From Enterobacterales bacterium (GTDB taxonomy: Bacteria; Pseudomonadota; Gammaproteobacteria; Enterobacterales; Succinivibrionaceae): a DNA stretch of 54,265 nucleotides. The translations under genes were made by a program, and so were the position numbers. The notes under the pieces were generated by a model. That model searched no databases, was not told the DNA's origin, and saw only the letters and a program-made list of their open reading frames with translations. Of this stretch, positions 54,005 to 54,265 are shown piece after piece (within the stretch, counting starts at the first letter, position 1; each line of letters opens with the position of its first letter). The DNA lies in assembly GCA_900768635.1 (NCBI GenBank), contig CAAGDP010000207.1:1-54265 (forward strand), in the 5' to 3' direction.

Positions 54005-54146
54005 CTTACCCTGAATTTGTAAATCTAAACGCAAGTTAAAAAACAATAACCCCGTCACAGTCAAAAATAAAAAAAAGAATCCCACACCCAATATGAGATT
54101 TAATTCTCTCCTCAGGAGATGTAAAATTAAAAAAAATTAAGAATTA

Positions 54147-54265
54147 TTGGCGCTTCTGTATCCTGGGTGGGTGAGTCGCCCGGTTTTACCATACCTGAAT
54201 GGCTTCCCGTTTCTTTTCCATTCTTGCTTTTTTCCTTGCGTTCTGAAGTTCTCTAAGCTCCTCTA
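54147..54265 (-). repeat. Right copy of the 119-bp terminal inverted repeat
   Basis: Exact reverse complement of bases 1-119. The boundary at 54147 coincides with the end of identity, which marks the probable end of the mobile element; the adjoining sequences on the two sides (from 120 and below 54147) are unrelated, as expected for two separate insertion sites. Confidence 0.9.
54186..54263 (-). CDS. C-terminal fragment of a repeated ORF, probably a transposase (right copy)
   Basis: Same 25-residue basic tail as at the left edge, reading leftward into the window and ending at TAA 54186-54188. Truncated by the window edge. Confidence 0.45.
   Translation of the reverse strand, partial: EELRELQNARKKARMEKKREAIQVW

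Noticed and set aside
1..54265. CRISPR arrays, tRNA or rRNA genes, prophage genes
   Set aside because: No regularly spaced direct repeats, no cloverleaf-like sequence in the intergenic gaps, and no phage structural or integrase genes were found on reading both strands.

Overview
The window reads as a chromosomal segment from a gammaproteobacterium close to the Aeromonadales/Vibrionales/Alteromonadales branch. Three things suggest this: a complete MSHA type IV pilus locus in the Vibrio/Shewanella gene order ending at mreBCD-maf-rng-tldD, a full gspC-N type II secretion cluster, and an argE / argCBFGH divergon with textbook ArgR boxes. Succinivibrionaceae is a plausible family, but that is inference. 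The segment starts and ends in the same 119-bp sequence in inverted orientation. It carries the inward-facing 3' end of one ORF, probably a transposase, so the segment lies between two inverted copies of a mobile element, or is an assembly contig that broke at them.

Layout. 1-119: repeat end. 221-8055: arginine biosynthesis (argE rightward; argC-argB-argF-argG, then after an internal terminator argH and an 88-aa ribosomal protein S10-like gene, leftward) and nudE. 8223-21607: leftward yibN-like, secB, gpsA and gspC-D-E-F-G-H-I-J-K-L-M-N. 21790-27973: tldD, rng, maf, mreD, mreC, mreB. 28126-44389: the MSHA pilus locus (mshI, a PilN-like gene, mshJ, K, L, M, N, E, G, F, then mshB, A, C, D, O, P, Q). 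44558-51584: darP, an unrecognised membrane protein, tmcA (the only other rightward gene besides argE), purC, a gene-free stretch, a CDF metal exporter and a MoeB/ThiF-type enzyme. 52072-53943: a GH13 alpha-amylase-family lipoprotein. 54147-54265: inverted repeat end.

How it works together. The arg genes make arginine from N-acetylglutamate by the linear ArgE route under ArgR control. SecB feeds presecretory proteins to Sec, and the T2SS genes directly downstream of gpsA export folded proteins from the periplasm. The MSHA genes build a surface pilus with a c-di-GMP-type ATPase (MshE). The Mre genes run cell elongation.

The two most unusual items are: (1) the S10-like protein at 280-546, which aligns without gaps to both halves of ribosomal S10/NusE but lacks about 17 residues of exactly the ribosome-binding loop, so it looks like a natural transcription-only NusE paralogue at the end of the arg transcription unit; (2) the GH13 protein at 52072-53943, whose conserved regions run II-III-IV-I, i.e. 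a circularly permuted catalytic domain on a lipoprotein. All homology statements come from reading sequence and recalled family knowledge; no database search was run.
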